Below, piece by piece: positions 9,646-16,461 of a stretch of 22,500 nucleotides of DNA (position 1 is the first letter of the stretch; each line of letters starts with the position of its first letter). The translations under genes and the position numbers were made by a program. A model generated the notes under the pieces. That model saw only the letters and a program-made list of their open reading frames with translations, was not told the DNA's origin and did not search any database. This DNA is from Prorocentrum cordatum (Eukaryota > Sar > Dinophyceae > Prorocentrales > Prorocentraceae), in assembly GCA_963575745.1 (NCBI GenBank), contig CAUYUJ010004313.1:433795-456294 (forward strand), in the 5' to 3' direction.

Positions 9646-10848
9646 TTACACACTCGGTGGAGGTAGCGCGTATGCGCATGACGACATGCAGTCTCTGTGG
9701 TGGCAGCAGTGGTTGTGTTTATCATGTCGGCGGCACTTGTTTGGGACCTCCGCAATATTAAGCGCGTGTTCAGATGTTATCATTGTCGGTAGGGCCCTTT
9801 CCAATCCAAGAGCATCTAGGCAAGCCGTCCGATTACGACAATTTGAATCGTAGCCAAATTCCCAAATCGCCAGCCACCGAGATATAGCGGAGAATAGACG
9901 TGGATTTTGCAACAGCGGTGCGGAGCGGGCCCAGAAAGAAGTTCCCGCAACCATCGCCCACTTGTCACGGGGAGGAAGGGCAACGCGATTGTCATACAGA
10001 AAATCCCAAGCGCGTCTCATAAACGCGCCCCCCAGATTCTCTGGAAATGAATAATTGGCAAGCTGGTCAAACGAGTCTTGGACTTTAACAGGATCGACCA
10101 TATCGTCATACCGCCATGTCAGGGCCCATGGCCCCAATATGCCCAAGTCTCGCTGATGGTCAAGCCTATCCAATATGTGCTTCACCTGATCCTTGCTTCC
10201 GCAAAGCGACGTCAACATCTGACACCGCCAAGCTTCTTGTCGTTTGCTGTGCACTTTGAGCAGAAACTCGTATTTCGATGGGTCGTGTACCTGCTGGATC
10301 TGTTGAAAGAACAGGCCCACGTCGGCGCCCTTGTTCTCGAGGGAGAAATTCATGATCAATCGCGCCTTGTACTCGCCCCCCCTGTTCCACCTGAGCAGCA
10401 ACAGGCGGGCGTCTTCCGCGATGCTGGAATTGTTGCTGCCTGAAACCATTCCGACGTACACGTCCACATTCCTTGTCAGCCGAGCCCCTTGCTCAGTGAT
10501 GCCGGCCGCCCCTTCTAGAACATTGGTGACGCAATCCCGAAGGTGCGGCCACACAGACGGGTTCGCTAACTGCACGAACACCGCAACAGCTGGCGTCGGA
10601 GGCCCCCCCAACACACTAGCAGGCGGCGTCGAGGAAGATGCGCGCCCACTCGACCAAGTAGCATACGTCGTATGCAACGAGACTATCTGAGAGTACGCAA
10701 GTATCGATGTGCAGGCAACAGCGCAATAATGAAGAGCCCTACGCGTGGGCGAGTGCAGGTGCGGGCACCCTGGCAAGACCATGAAGCACGCGCGGCAACC
10801 CACCAATTGAGGCAACTTGGGGCCGCTCGGAGCCGACCATAGCCGCAT
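9646..10848 (-). CDS. RgpF-like (rhamnan synthesis F family) type II membrane protein, intronless retrogene
   Basis: This uninterrupted 400-codon ORF runs from ATG (10848) to TAA (9646). The RgpF family (rhamnan synthesis protein F, PF05045) acts with glycosyltransferases in surface polysaccharide assembly; an algal member would be expected in the Golgi lumen. Residues 39-58 form a hydrophobic segment after basic residues (RR at 36-37), as in a type II signal anchor. Family-like blocks follow: ENKGADVGLFFQQI (171-184), FLLKVHSKR (195-203) with W207, LCGSKDQV (215-222), LGILGP (235-240) and AGTSFWAR (301-308). Sequons at N139, N140, N167, N265 and N339 suit a lumenal protein. A TTG five codons upstream extends the frame but lies inside an SL relict, so the ATG was preferred. 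The Cys/His-rich tail (372-391) is unusual. The family call rests on motif memory, not a search; catalytic residues and substrate are unknown. Confidence 0.78.
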   Translation of the reverse strand: MRLWSAPSGPKLPQLVGCRACFMVLPGCPHLHSPTRRALHYCAVACTSILAYSQIVSLHTTYATWSSGRASSSTPPASVLGGPPTPAVAVFVQLANPSVWPHLRDCVTNVLEGAAGITEQGARLTRNVDVYVGMVSGSNNSSIAEDARLLLLRWNRGGEYKARLIMNFSLENKGADVGLFFQQIQQVHDPSKYEFLLKVHSKRQEAWRCQMLTSLCGSKDQVKHILDRLDHQRDLGILGPWALTWRYDDMVDPVKVQDSFDQLANYSFPENLGGAFMRRAWDFLYDNRVALPPRDKWAMVAGTSFWARSAPLLQNPRLFSAISRWLAIWEFGYDSNCRNRTACLDALGLERALPTMITSEHALNIAEVPNKCRRHDKHNHCCHHRDCMSSCAYALPPPSV

Positions 10849-10853
10849 GCCAA

Positions 10854-10868
10854 CTTGAGCCAAAATGG
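10854..10868 (-). other. Spliced-leader relict 1 (youngest), 5' UTR of the RgpF-like gene
   Basis: The minus strand reads CCATTTTGGCTCAAG, identical to the last 15 nt of the dinoflagellate spliced leader. It ends 5 nt before the ATG of the RgpF-like gene. In dinoflagellates, a reverse-transcribed mRNA that re-integrates keeps its SL, and the AG inside it can then accept a new SL, leaving a 15-nt relict. This is the intact, gene-proximal copy of a contiguous row of three, expected to be the most recent. Confidence 0.9.
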
Positions 10869-10882
10869 CTTGAGCGAAATGG
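10869..10882 (-). other. Spliced-leader relict 2 (older, degraded)
   Basis: The minus strand reads CCATTTCGCTCAAG, the 15-nt SL tail with one base lost and one changed. It abuts relict 1 with no spacer and still ends in CAAG, so it could serve as a trans-splice acceptor. Confidence 0.82.
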
Positions 10883-10897
10883 CTTCAGCCACAATGG
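10883..10897 (-). other. Spliced-leader relict 3 (oldest clear copy)
   Basis: The minus strand reads CCATTGTGGCTGAAG, the 15-nt SL tail with two substitutions. It abuts relict 2 directly. A further degenerate match at 10898-10918 would need several insertions and is not counted. Confidence 0.75.
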
Positions 10898-10919
10898 CTC
10901 AGAAGGCCACAGGAGTGGC

Positions 10920-11135
10920 TCCAATCCCCGGCGTTTTACATTCGTTTCTATCGGTTGGGCCTCCCCTGGAGTGCGAATCCGTTGTGTTTACATCCATTCC
11001 TCACTGTTTTACATAGGTCCCTATATAGATTTGGACTCCCCTGGGGCAGGAGTCCTTGGTGTTTTACGCGTGTTCCTATGGATTGCCACTCTCCTGACGT
11101 ATGTTCTTATATATTGGGCATATCCTGGGGAACGA
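10920..11135. repeat. Degenerate minisatellite upstream of the RgpF-like gene
   Basis: TGTTTTAC recurs in units near 10932, 11009 and 11061, each followed by a TTCCTAT/TCCCTATA-like stretch and then CTCCCCTGG or a relative. Units are 50-80 bp and poorly conserved. A promoter role cannot be judged. Confidence 0.45.
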
Positions 11136-11275
11136 ATCCTCCCTAGGAGGCCCCATGAGGATCCAGGAGGCTCCTGGAGGCCCCAAGAGACCACGCGAGT
11201 GCCCCAAGAGGCCACAGGAAGCCCCAGGAGGCTCCAGGAGGGTTTCAAGAGGCCCCAGGAAGCCCCCAGCTCATG
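11136..11275 (+). repeat. ~10.5-bp degenerate array, copy F (CCAAGAG orientation)
   Basis: About 12 consecutive units of 10 or 11 bp, such as GATCCAGGAG, GCTCCTGGAG, GCCCCAAGAG, ACCACGCGAGT, GCCCCAAGAG. Same family and orientation as the array at 780-1400. Confidence 0.75.
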
Positions 11276-11460
11276 CGCAGAGACACACTAATACTAGTGA
11301 GACTCATTCGCGCTCCAACTCATTCACAGTTATATTCACTCCCAGATCGTCAATATCCAAGTCCACTTCTATTCGTAAACTCTTGCACATAGACACTCAC
11401 GGCGGCCAGGTCCATGCAAATAGCTGCACAAATCGGGCGTTCCGGGCAGTGAGTCTTGAT

Positions 11461-12290
11461 CCGAGCGGGTCATCGGCCTCCTTTAACTGACAGTCACTCC
11501 TGGGTTCCTGACGCTTGGATATGGAGGACGTATCCGGCGGGAGCCTCGTATGTGAGTGAATTGCGAGGAAACCTAACGCGGGAGCCCCCTCCCTATGGGG
11601 CCCGCAGCTCATGTCGTATTCAGTCCGAGGGGGTCATTGGCCTCCCGTAACTGTCGTCTCTTCTGGGCTCCGGAAGTTTGAATGCGGAGGGAATCTCAGG
11701 CAGGAGCCTCGTCTGACGTCATCGCGAGGAAGTCTCAGGCGGGAGTCCCTTCCCTATGGGGCCCACAGCTCACGTTTCTAATCCGAGAGCGTTACTGTCG
11801 TCACTTTGGGGCTCCTGGGGCGTGGATATGCAGGAAGTATCACGCGGGAGCCTCATATCTGAGTGCGATGCGAGGAAATCTCAGGCGGGAGTTCCCTCCC
11901 TATGGTGCCCGCAGTTGTTTTTTTTGTTTTCATCCGAGCGGGTCATCGGCCTCCTGTAACTGTCGTCACTTTTGAACTCCTGAGGCCAGAAAAATGTAGA
12001 AAAAAAGCGGGGACCTCGTCTGTGAGCGAATCACAACAAAGGCTCAGGCGGGACCCCCCTCCCTCTGGGGCCCGCAACTCATGTTTTTAATCGGAGCAGG
12101 TCATCGGCCTTTTGTACATGTCGTCACTTTTGGGCTCCTGGAATCTGAATATGGAGGAAGTATCAAGCGGGGGCCTCGTCTGTGAGTGAGATGCGAAGAA
12201 GTCTCAGGCGGGAGCCCCCTCCCTGCGAGGAAGTCTCGGGAGGGAGCCCCCTCCCTATGGGACCCGCACCTCACGTGTTTTCTCTGGGTC
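11461..12290. repeat. Five tandem copies of a ~158-bp unit
   Basis: Units begin with CCGAGCGGGTCATCGGCCTC or a variant at 11461, 11625, 11783, 11934 and 12091 (periods 164, 158, 151, 157). Shared blocks include ACTGTCGTCACTTTTG, GGAGCCTCGT, GCGAGGAAATCTCAGGCGGG and CCCTCCCTATGGGGCCCGCA. The last copy has an internal duplication of its GCGAGGAAGTCTC block. Confidence 0.88.
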
Positions 12291-12299
12291 GTCCTCCGG

Positions 12300-12500
12300 C
12301 GCGCGCTTCTTCTGGGTCGTCCTCCAGCGCGCAGCCGGTGGGACCCACGTCGTGCGTTTCCTCGTTTCCTCTCTTGCAACCTCCGGGACCGTTTTGGGGG
12401 TCCTCTTGGGTCGTCTTCGGGGCCCAGGAGGAGGGGGGGAAGGAGGGGCCAGGCGGAGCTAAACAAACGATTGCTTCCGCAGCAAGCAGATAGAAGCCGA
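12300..12500. other. No gene seen; GC-rich spacer
   Basis: CTTCTGGGTCGTCCTCC-like text repeats at 12285-12330. Nothing else is recognisable. Confidence 0.4.
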
Positions 12501-12504
12501 GTTC

Positions 12505-12760
12505 GGGAAAGAAATCGGGGTGTACAAGAGAACCCCCGCCAAGAACTCGTTTCGGTCTCGTGTTCGTGTCGTGCGCGTAGGCGAGGCGAAGCTGCGTCAG
12601 CGGTGGCCCGGGGGTGTCCCGCGGTGTCTGGTGGTGTGATGGAATCCGAGGGTGGGAAAGAGATCGAAGTGAACAAGAGACCCCTTGCCAGGATATCGTT
12701 GTCGGTTTCGTGTTCGTGCCGCTCGTGTGGGCGAGGCGAAGCTGCATAGGCGGGCGAAAA
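12505..12760. repeat. Two-copy ~149-bp tandem repeat
   Basis: GGGAAAGAAATCGGGGTG at 12505 and GGGAAAGAGATCGAAGTG at 12654 begin two similar units. Each continues through a C-rich segment, a TTCGTGTTCGTGYCG segment and GGCGAGGCGAAGCTGC. Minus-strand frames repeat HEHET-containing peptides as a result. Confidence 0.8.
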
Positions 12761-12819
12761 GAATGAACCAGCAGTGCTTACGGCAAAACCGGGCAACGTT
12801 TTGCCGTGCCCCGCGATTG

Positions 12820-12918
12820 GCCAACGGTGCCCCGGGGGGGTCCCGTGGTGTCCAGTGGTGTCCCCCCTAGTTGGCCGGCGGTGGCCTGGGTGTCCCGCGG
12901 TGTCCCGTCGTGTCTGGT
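12820..12918. repeat. Short TGTCCCGCGG minisatellite
   Basis: Variants of GGTGTCCCGCGGTGTC recur about six times around two TTGGCC segments. It runs directly into the pentanucleotide array. Confidence 0.55.
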
Positions 12919-13268
12919 GCTATGTGATGCGGTGCTATGCTATGCTATGCGATGCTGTACATGCTACGCTATGCTACCAATGCGATGCTAAGGTATGTGT
13001 TGTGATGCGATGAGATTATAATTACGATGTGCTATGCTATGCTATGCGATGCGATGCTATGATATGCTATGCTATACTACGCCATACTGTGCTATGCGAC
13101 GGTATGCTAGTAAATGCGATGTGATGCGATGCGATGCGATGCGATGCGATGCTATAAGATGACATGCGATGCTATGCGGTGCGATGCTACGCTGTGCTCG
13201 TATATGCTGTGCTGTGCGATGCTATGCGATGCTACACTATGTTCTAATATGCGATGCAATGTTATGTT
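12919..13268. repeat. Degenerate pentanucleotide array (GCTAT/GCGAT)n
   Basis: About 350 bp of five-base units, mainly GCTAT and GCGAT, with phase slips. A pure GCGAT run lies near 13123-13150. A diverged relative occurs near 18005-18240. Confidence 0.9.
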
Positions 13269-13325
13269 GTAGCTCCAGTTGGTCCCCCCTTCCTCTCCCC
13301 CTTCACCACACACACAACATCCTTA

Positions 13326-14000
13326 TCACCCGAAGGGTGGTCGTACATGTAGGTATGCACTGGCAAGATCTCGCAACCAGAGACGCAGCCGCCTCGCACA
13401 CACTTGCCTGGAGCGGGGAGGGATGGAGAGGAATGGGAACGATCTAGAAGGAGCGGGGAGGGGTGCGGAGTGGGGTGTCTTGTGGGCCTCTTGGACTGTC
13501 ACAGAGCGCTCTGGGATCCACAGGCGCCTACGGAGGCCGTCTTGGAGGGCTCTGCGGGTCATCTTCGGGCGATCCTGGGGGCTTCTTGGGCCGTCTTGGA
13601 GGCCTTTCTGGGATGTCTTGCGGCGATCTTGGGGTTCTCTGAGGCCGTCGTGGACGCTATTAATAACAGAAAACGAAAATGCTAAAAACATACGCTTCCC
13701 CGAGGAATTGGGGCGATGTGTGTTTCTTGCGGCCCTCCTAGGTGTCCTCTTGGAGCCCTCTTGAAGGGCTTGGGGGGCCTCTCGGGCCGTCTTGAAACCA
13801 TCTTGGGCGCCTTGGCTCTTGGACCGTCTCGGAAGCCTCCTGGACCGTCTGGCGAGCGCCTTCGGGCCCTCCGAAAGCCCCTCGAAGGCCCGCAATGAGT
13901 CTCGGACTCCGAGGGACACAGTGGGCACCCTCGGGGGAGGGGGGAGTTTGGGAAAGGTGTGCCGCCTCGGGCCCCAGGAGCCTGGTCGCGGGGTCCGCAT
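13326..14000 (-). CDS. Doubtful 224-codon ORF downstream of the full-length SL copy
   Basis: The first ATG after the SL sequence (14000) lies 48 nt downstream of it in a favourable CACCATG context, and the frame stays open to TGA at 13326. The product is rich in Arg, Pro, Gly and Ser and resembles no family I know. Most of it is read from the ~10.5-bp degenerate repeat array, giving loose seven-residue periodicity. Other frames on both strands are also long here, so openness is weak evidence for coding. The SL position is the only positive sign that this stretch came from a transcript, and that transcript may have been noncoding. Confidence 0.2.
   Translation of the reverse strand: MRTPRPGSWGPRRHTFPKLPPPPRVPTVSLGVRDSLRAFEGLSEGPKALARRSRRLPRRSKSQGAQDGFKTAREAPQALQEGSKRTPRRAARNTHRPNSSGKRMFLAFSFSVINSVHDGLREPQDRRKTSQKGLQDGPRSPQDRPKMTRRALQDGLRRRLWIPERSVTVQEAHKTPHSAPLPAPSRSFPFLSIPPRSRQVCARRLRLWLRDLASAYLHVRPPFG
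13366..13411 (+). repeat. Dispersed ~45-bp repeat, copy 2
   Basis: Counterpart of 9286-9330, sharing CGCCTCGCAC and flanks. Confidence 0.55.
13480..13900 (-). repeat. ~10.5-bp degenerate array, copy A (CTTGGG on plus)
   Basis: Units such as CTTGTGGGCCT, CTTGGACTGT, CTTCGGGCGAT and CTTGGGCCGT follow at 10-11 bp. An A-rich insert at 13650-13700 (AACAGAAAACGAAAATGC) interrupts it. Orientation is opposite to the copies at 780 and 11136. Confidence 0.72.
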
Positions 14001-14048
14001 GGTGATGGGCAATTATGATGAGCGCTCGCGCGCTGCAGTCAGAGCCAC

Positions 14049-14070
14049 CTTAAGCCAAAATGGCTACGGA
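14049..14070 (-). other. Near-complete 22-nt dinoflagellate spliced-leader sequence
   Basis: The minus strand reads TCCGTAGCC followed by ATTTTGGCTTAAG. It matches the 22-nt dinoflagellate SL at every position except one (C to T, fourth from the 3' end), including the allowed T at the variable first base. GTGGCT follows, so a GT donor dinucleotide is present, but no Sm-like U-rich site is visible in the next ~50 nt. It is therefore more likely the 5' scar of a re-integrated transcript than a working SL RNA gene. It lies in a short unique spacer between two ~10.5-bp repeat arrays. Confidence 0.88.
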
Positions 14071-14084
14071 TGCTCGTGGGGCGT

Positions 14085-14700
14085 CTTTTGGGGCCCCTTT
14101 GGGGCCTCGTTGGGCCTCTAGGGTGCCTCTAGGGGGCCTCTTGGGCTCTGGTGGGGGCCTCTTGGGGCCTCTTGGGGCCTCCTGGAGGCCTCGTGGGGCG
14201 GAAGGCTTGAATTATCGTTCGTGTTCCCCCTCTTGGGCCCCTCTTGGGCCCCTTTGGAGCCGTCTTGGGGCCCTCTTGGGCGATCTTGGGCGCCTCTTGG
14301 GCCGTCTTGGGGCGCTCTTGGGCTGTCTTGGGACTCTCTTGCGCCGTCGTGGCGCCGCCTTTGGGTGCCTCTGAGGCCGTCTCGAGCTGATGTCTGGGGC
14401 CTCGTGAGCTGTCTTGGACCGTCGGAAGCACGAAACAGCGAGAACACGAAACACCTTCAAAACCACTTCGAGAAAGCATACTTATTTCGCCTCCTGAGTG
14501 CCTCGTGGGAGTCCTTCTGAGGGCATCTTGGTCGTCTTGAAGCCCTCGTGGGCTGTCTTCAAGCCATGTTGGACAAATTTTGAAACGCTCTTTTGCGGTC
14601 TTGGGCTCGCTTGGAGAGCTTTTGGGCCATCTTGGCGCCTTCTTGGACGACTCTCGGCCCCCTGTGACGTTTTTTGGCGCCCCTCGCCGGGCCCGAAACG
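14085..14700 (-). repeat. ~10.5-bp degenerate array, copy B, with A-rich core
   Basis: CTTGGG (or CTTGCG) units start at 14232, 14243, 14264, 14275, 14285, 14296, 14306, 14317, 14327 and 14338, giving spacings 11, 21, 11, 10, 11, 10, 11, 10 and 11. The alternation makes a 21-bp dimer, so minus frames read seven-residue repeats (AQESPKT, AQERPKT) and plus frames LGRLLGR. An A-rich core lies at 14412-14490. Confidence 0.82.
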
Positions 14701-15049
14701 AACCACGCATGCGCTTCGCGCGCGCTTAGATTCTAGTGACCGTTACTCCACGTTGTGCCTATCGGGTCCGCTCTCCCTCGGCGACATCATGCCATACTCG
14801 TGCGTGGGCGTCCATGTAGCGCAGATTCGGTGCAAATCAGGCACCTCTCGCGTACAGAAGGCTGAAAGTGGGCGGATCTGCAAGATGCACAGAACATGCC
14901 AAAGGAGGAGACGACGAACAAACTTTCGCCAATTCGCGCAACGAGCTTGTTCTGAGAAGAGCCTTCCGGAACATGCTCGTATCCTTCGTCATTTTCGATT
15001 CGGGAAGTTGGCACCGCCGCGAAATTGCGAGACATTCAAAACCCCAACA

Positions 15050-15297
15050 AGTCCCCAGACAATCCCCAAGACACCCTGGACAGCCGGACACCCCGGGCAC
15101 CCTGGACGCACCGGACAATCCCTGGACAACCCCTGGACACCCCGGACTCCCTGGACACCCCGGACTCGCTGGACAACCCGGACACCCCGGACACCCTGGA
15201 CACCGCGGGCACATCGGACACCCCGGACGCCCCAGACATCCTGGACACCCTGGACACCCCGTACACCCCGGACACCCCAGGCATGCCGGACACTTCT
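15050..15297 (+). repeat. 9-bp minisatellite (CCGGACACC-like)
   Basis: About 27 units of CCTGGACAC/CCGGACACC, read in one plus frame as repeats of three residues (PDT, LDT). The first units are less regular. No start signal or domain supports translation. Confidence 0.85.
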
Positions 15298-15309
15298 ATC
15301 ATCAACACT

Positions 15310-15612
15310 CATTTCATAAACTTCCTCCTCCACATGACCACCACCATCAACAGCATCACCAGCATAACCATGATCTTCATGATCTTCCTCCTCATCCTGC
15401 TTCCCCCTCCTCATCATCTATCCTCTCCCCCTTCTTATTCACATCTCTTCTCGTCCTGTCCTTTCCTCCTTTTCCTCTCTCCTCTTTCTCCTTTTCCTCT
15501 CCTCCTCTTTTTCCTTTCCCTTTTCTCCTCCTCATCATCATCATCTTCCTTGTTCGCCTCCTCCTCCCTCCTCCTCACGTTCTCGCCTTCGTCATCCCTA
15601 ATAGGTCTTTCT

Positions 15613-15613
<1 letters not shown>
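15310..15613. repeat. Pyrimidine-rich tract (CTC/TTC/CAT mixture)
   Basis: Some 300 bp of mostly C and T on the plus strand with TCATCATCATC islands near 15534. It leads into the ATT array. Confidence 0.75.
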
Positions 15614-15614
<1 letters not shown>

Positions 15615-15647
<33 letters not shown>

Positions 15648-15709
15648 TAGTATTATTATTGTTAATATTATTTATTAGTATTATTATTATTAGTATTATT
15701 AATATTATT
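15615..15709. repeat. (ATT)n trinucleotide array
   Basis: Regular ATT triplets to about 15647, then ATT mixed with AGT and AAT. Confidence 0.9.
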
Positions 15710-15925
15710 CCCCCCTTCCTCTTGCCACTCGTCCCTGCTCTTTTTTGAGATCATTTTTTTATTCCGGCCGGTAACGCTCGTTACCCGGGGGGGGGGGGGG
15801 GTCGTGCCCCCCGGGTAACGGTAACGCTTGGGCTGGGCGGGGTATGGCGAAGCAGGGGCGCTCTGCGATCGCCATAGTATGCGCGCGAGCAGCACTCTCT
15901 GCCTGAGAGCACCACAGTGGCTTGC

Positions 15926-15951
15926 GATTCGAGTACAAGCGCAAAGCCCGC
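15926..15951 (+). repeat. Direct repeat inside the MITE-like element, copy 1
   Basis: GATTCGAGTACAAGCGCAAA and the following GCCCGC recur at 16138-16163. CACCACAGTG-like text also recurs in the interior, suggesting internal duplication. Confidence 0.8.
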
Positions 15952-16057
15952 CGCGTGGTCCCGGCACCACGCCCGCGCCCGCGCGCGCGACGACGATGAT
16001 CGACGAGCGACGAGCGACGAGGTCGACGACGACGACGACGACGTTTGCCGCCTGTTT

Positions 16058-16073
16058 CGGCCTCCGGAGGCCG
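16058..16073. repeat. Perfect 16-bp palindrome
   Basis: CGGCCTCCGGAGGCCG sits between two GAC-triplet tracts inside the MITE-like element. Confidence 0.8.
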
Positions 16074-16082
16074 TTTTCGGGC

Positions 16083-16086
16083 GCCG

Positions 16087-16137
<51 letters not shown>
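16083..16137. repeat. (GAC)n array
   Basis: About 18 GAC triplets; a shorter GAC tract lies at about 16022-16043 across the palindrome. Confidence 0.92.
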
Positions 16138-16138
<1 letters not shown>

Positions 16139-16163
16139 TTCGAGTACAAGCGCAAAGCCCGCA
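16138..16163 (+). repeat. Direct repeat inside the MITE-like element, copy 2
   Basis: Identical over 26 bp to 15926-15951. It directly follows the (GAC)n array. Confidence 0.8.
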
Positions 16164-16390
16164 AGCACCAGCATCGCGCATGCGAGCGCCGCAATGGCCT
16201 GCGAGCGCCCACAGTGCGCCTGCGACCACCACACCACAGTGCGCATGCCTTCGGGCACCAGCATGTTGGAGGGGAAGACCGAGACCCCCCCCGCGTACGA
16301 GCGTTACCGTTACGGGGGGGGGGGGGAGGGAGAGGCCCGGGTAACGAGCGTTACCCCCCAGAGGATAAAAAAACAATCTCTTTGTGGTTT

Positions 16391-16431
<41 letters not shown>
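16391..16431. repeat. (CT)n dinucleotide array
   Basis: TCTCTCTCCCTCTCTC-type repeat directly outside the right end of the MITE-like element. Confidence 0.9.
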
Positions 16432-16434
<3 letters not shown>

Positions 16435-16461
16435 CCTCATGACAACCACCATCAACGCCCC

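Larger units (their letters stand above)
15747..16380. mobile_element. 634-bp MITE-like element with compound terminal inverted repeats
   Basis: GGTAACGCTCGTTACCCGGG (15770-15789) is exactly inverted at 16336-16355. Outside it, GAGATCATTTTTTTAT (15747-15762) pairs with 16365-16380 at 14 of 16 bases. Inside it, GTAACGGTAACGCT (15815-15828) is exactly inverted at 16300-16313, with poly-G runs between in both arms. The terminal motif is itself a hairpin (GGTAACG-CT-CGTTACC). The interior holds (GAC)n, a palindrome and a direct repeat but no convincing transposase, so it would be non-autonomous. Target-site duplications are not clear. Confidence 0.72.

Noticed and set aside
10898-10918. Possible fourth spliced-leader relict
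   Set aside because: Alignment to the 15-nt tail needs about six inserted bases, too many to separate from chance.
14000-14070. Functional SL RNA gene
   Set aside because: A GT follows the leader but no U-rich Sm-like site or tandem gene copies are visible; a retrocopy scar or pseudogene fits better.
15025-15300. Collagen-like or PDT/LDT repeat proteins
   Set aside because: The 9-bp minisatellite gives three-residue repeats in several frames on both strands.
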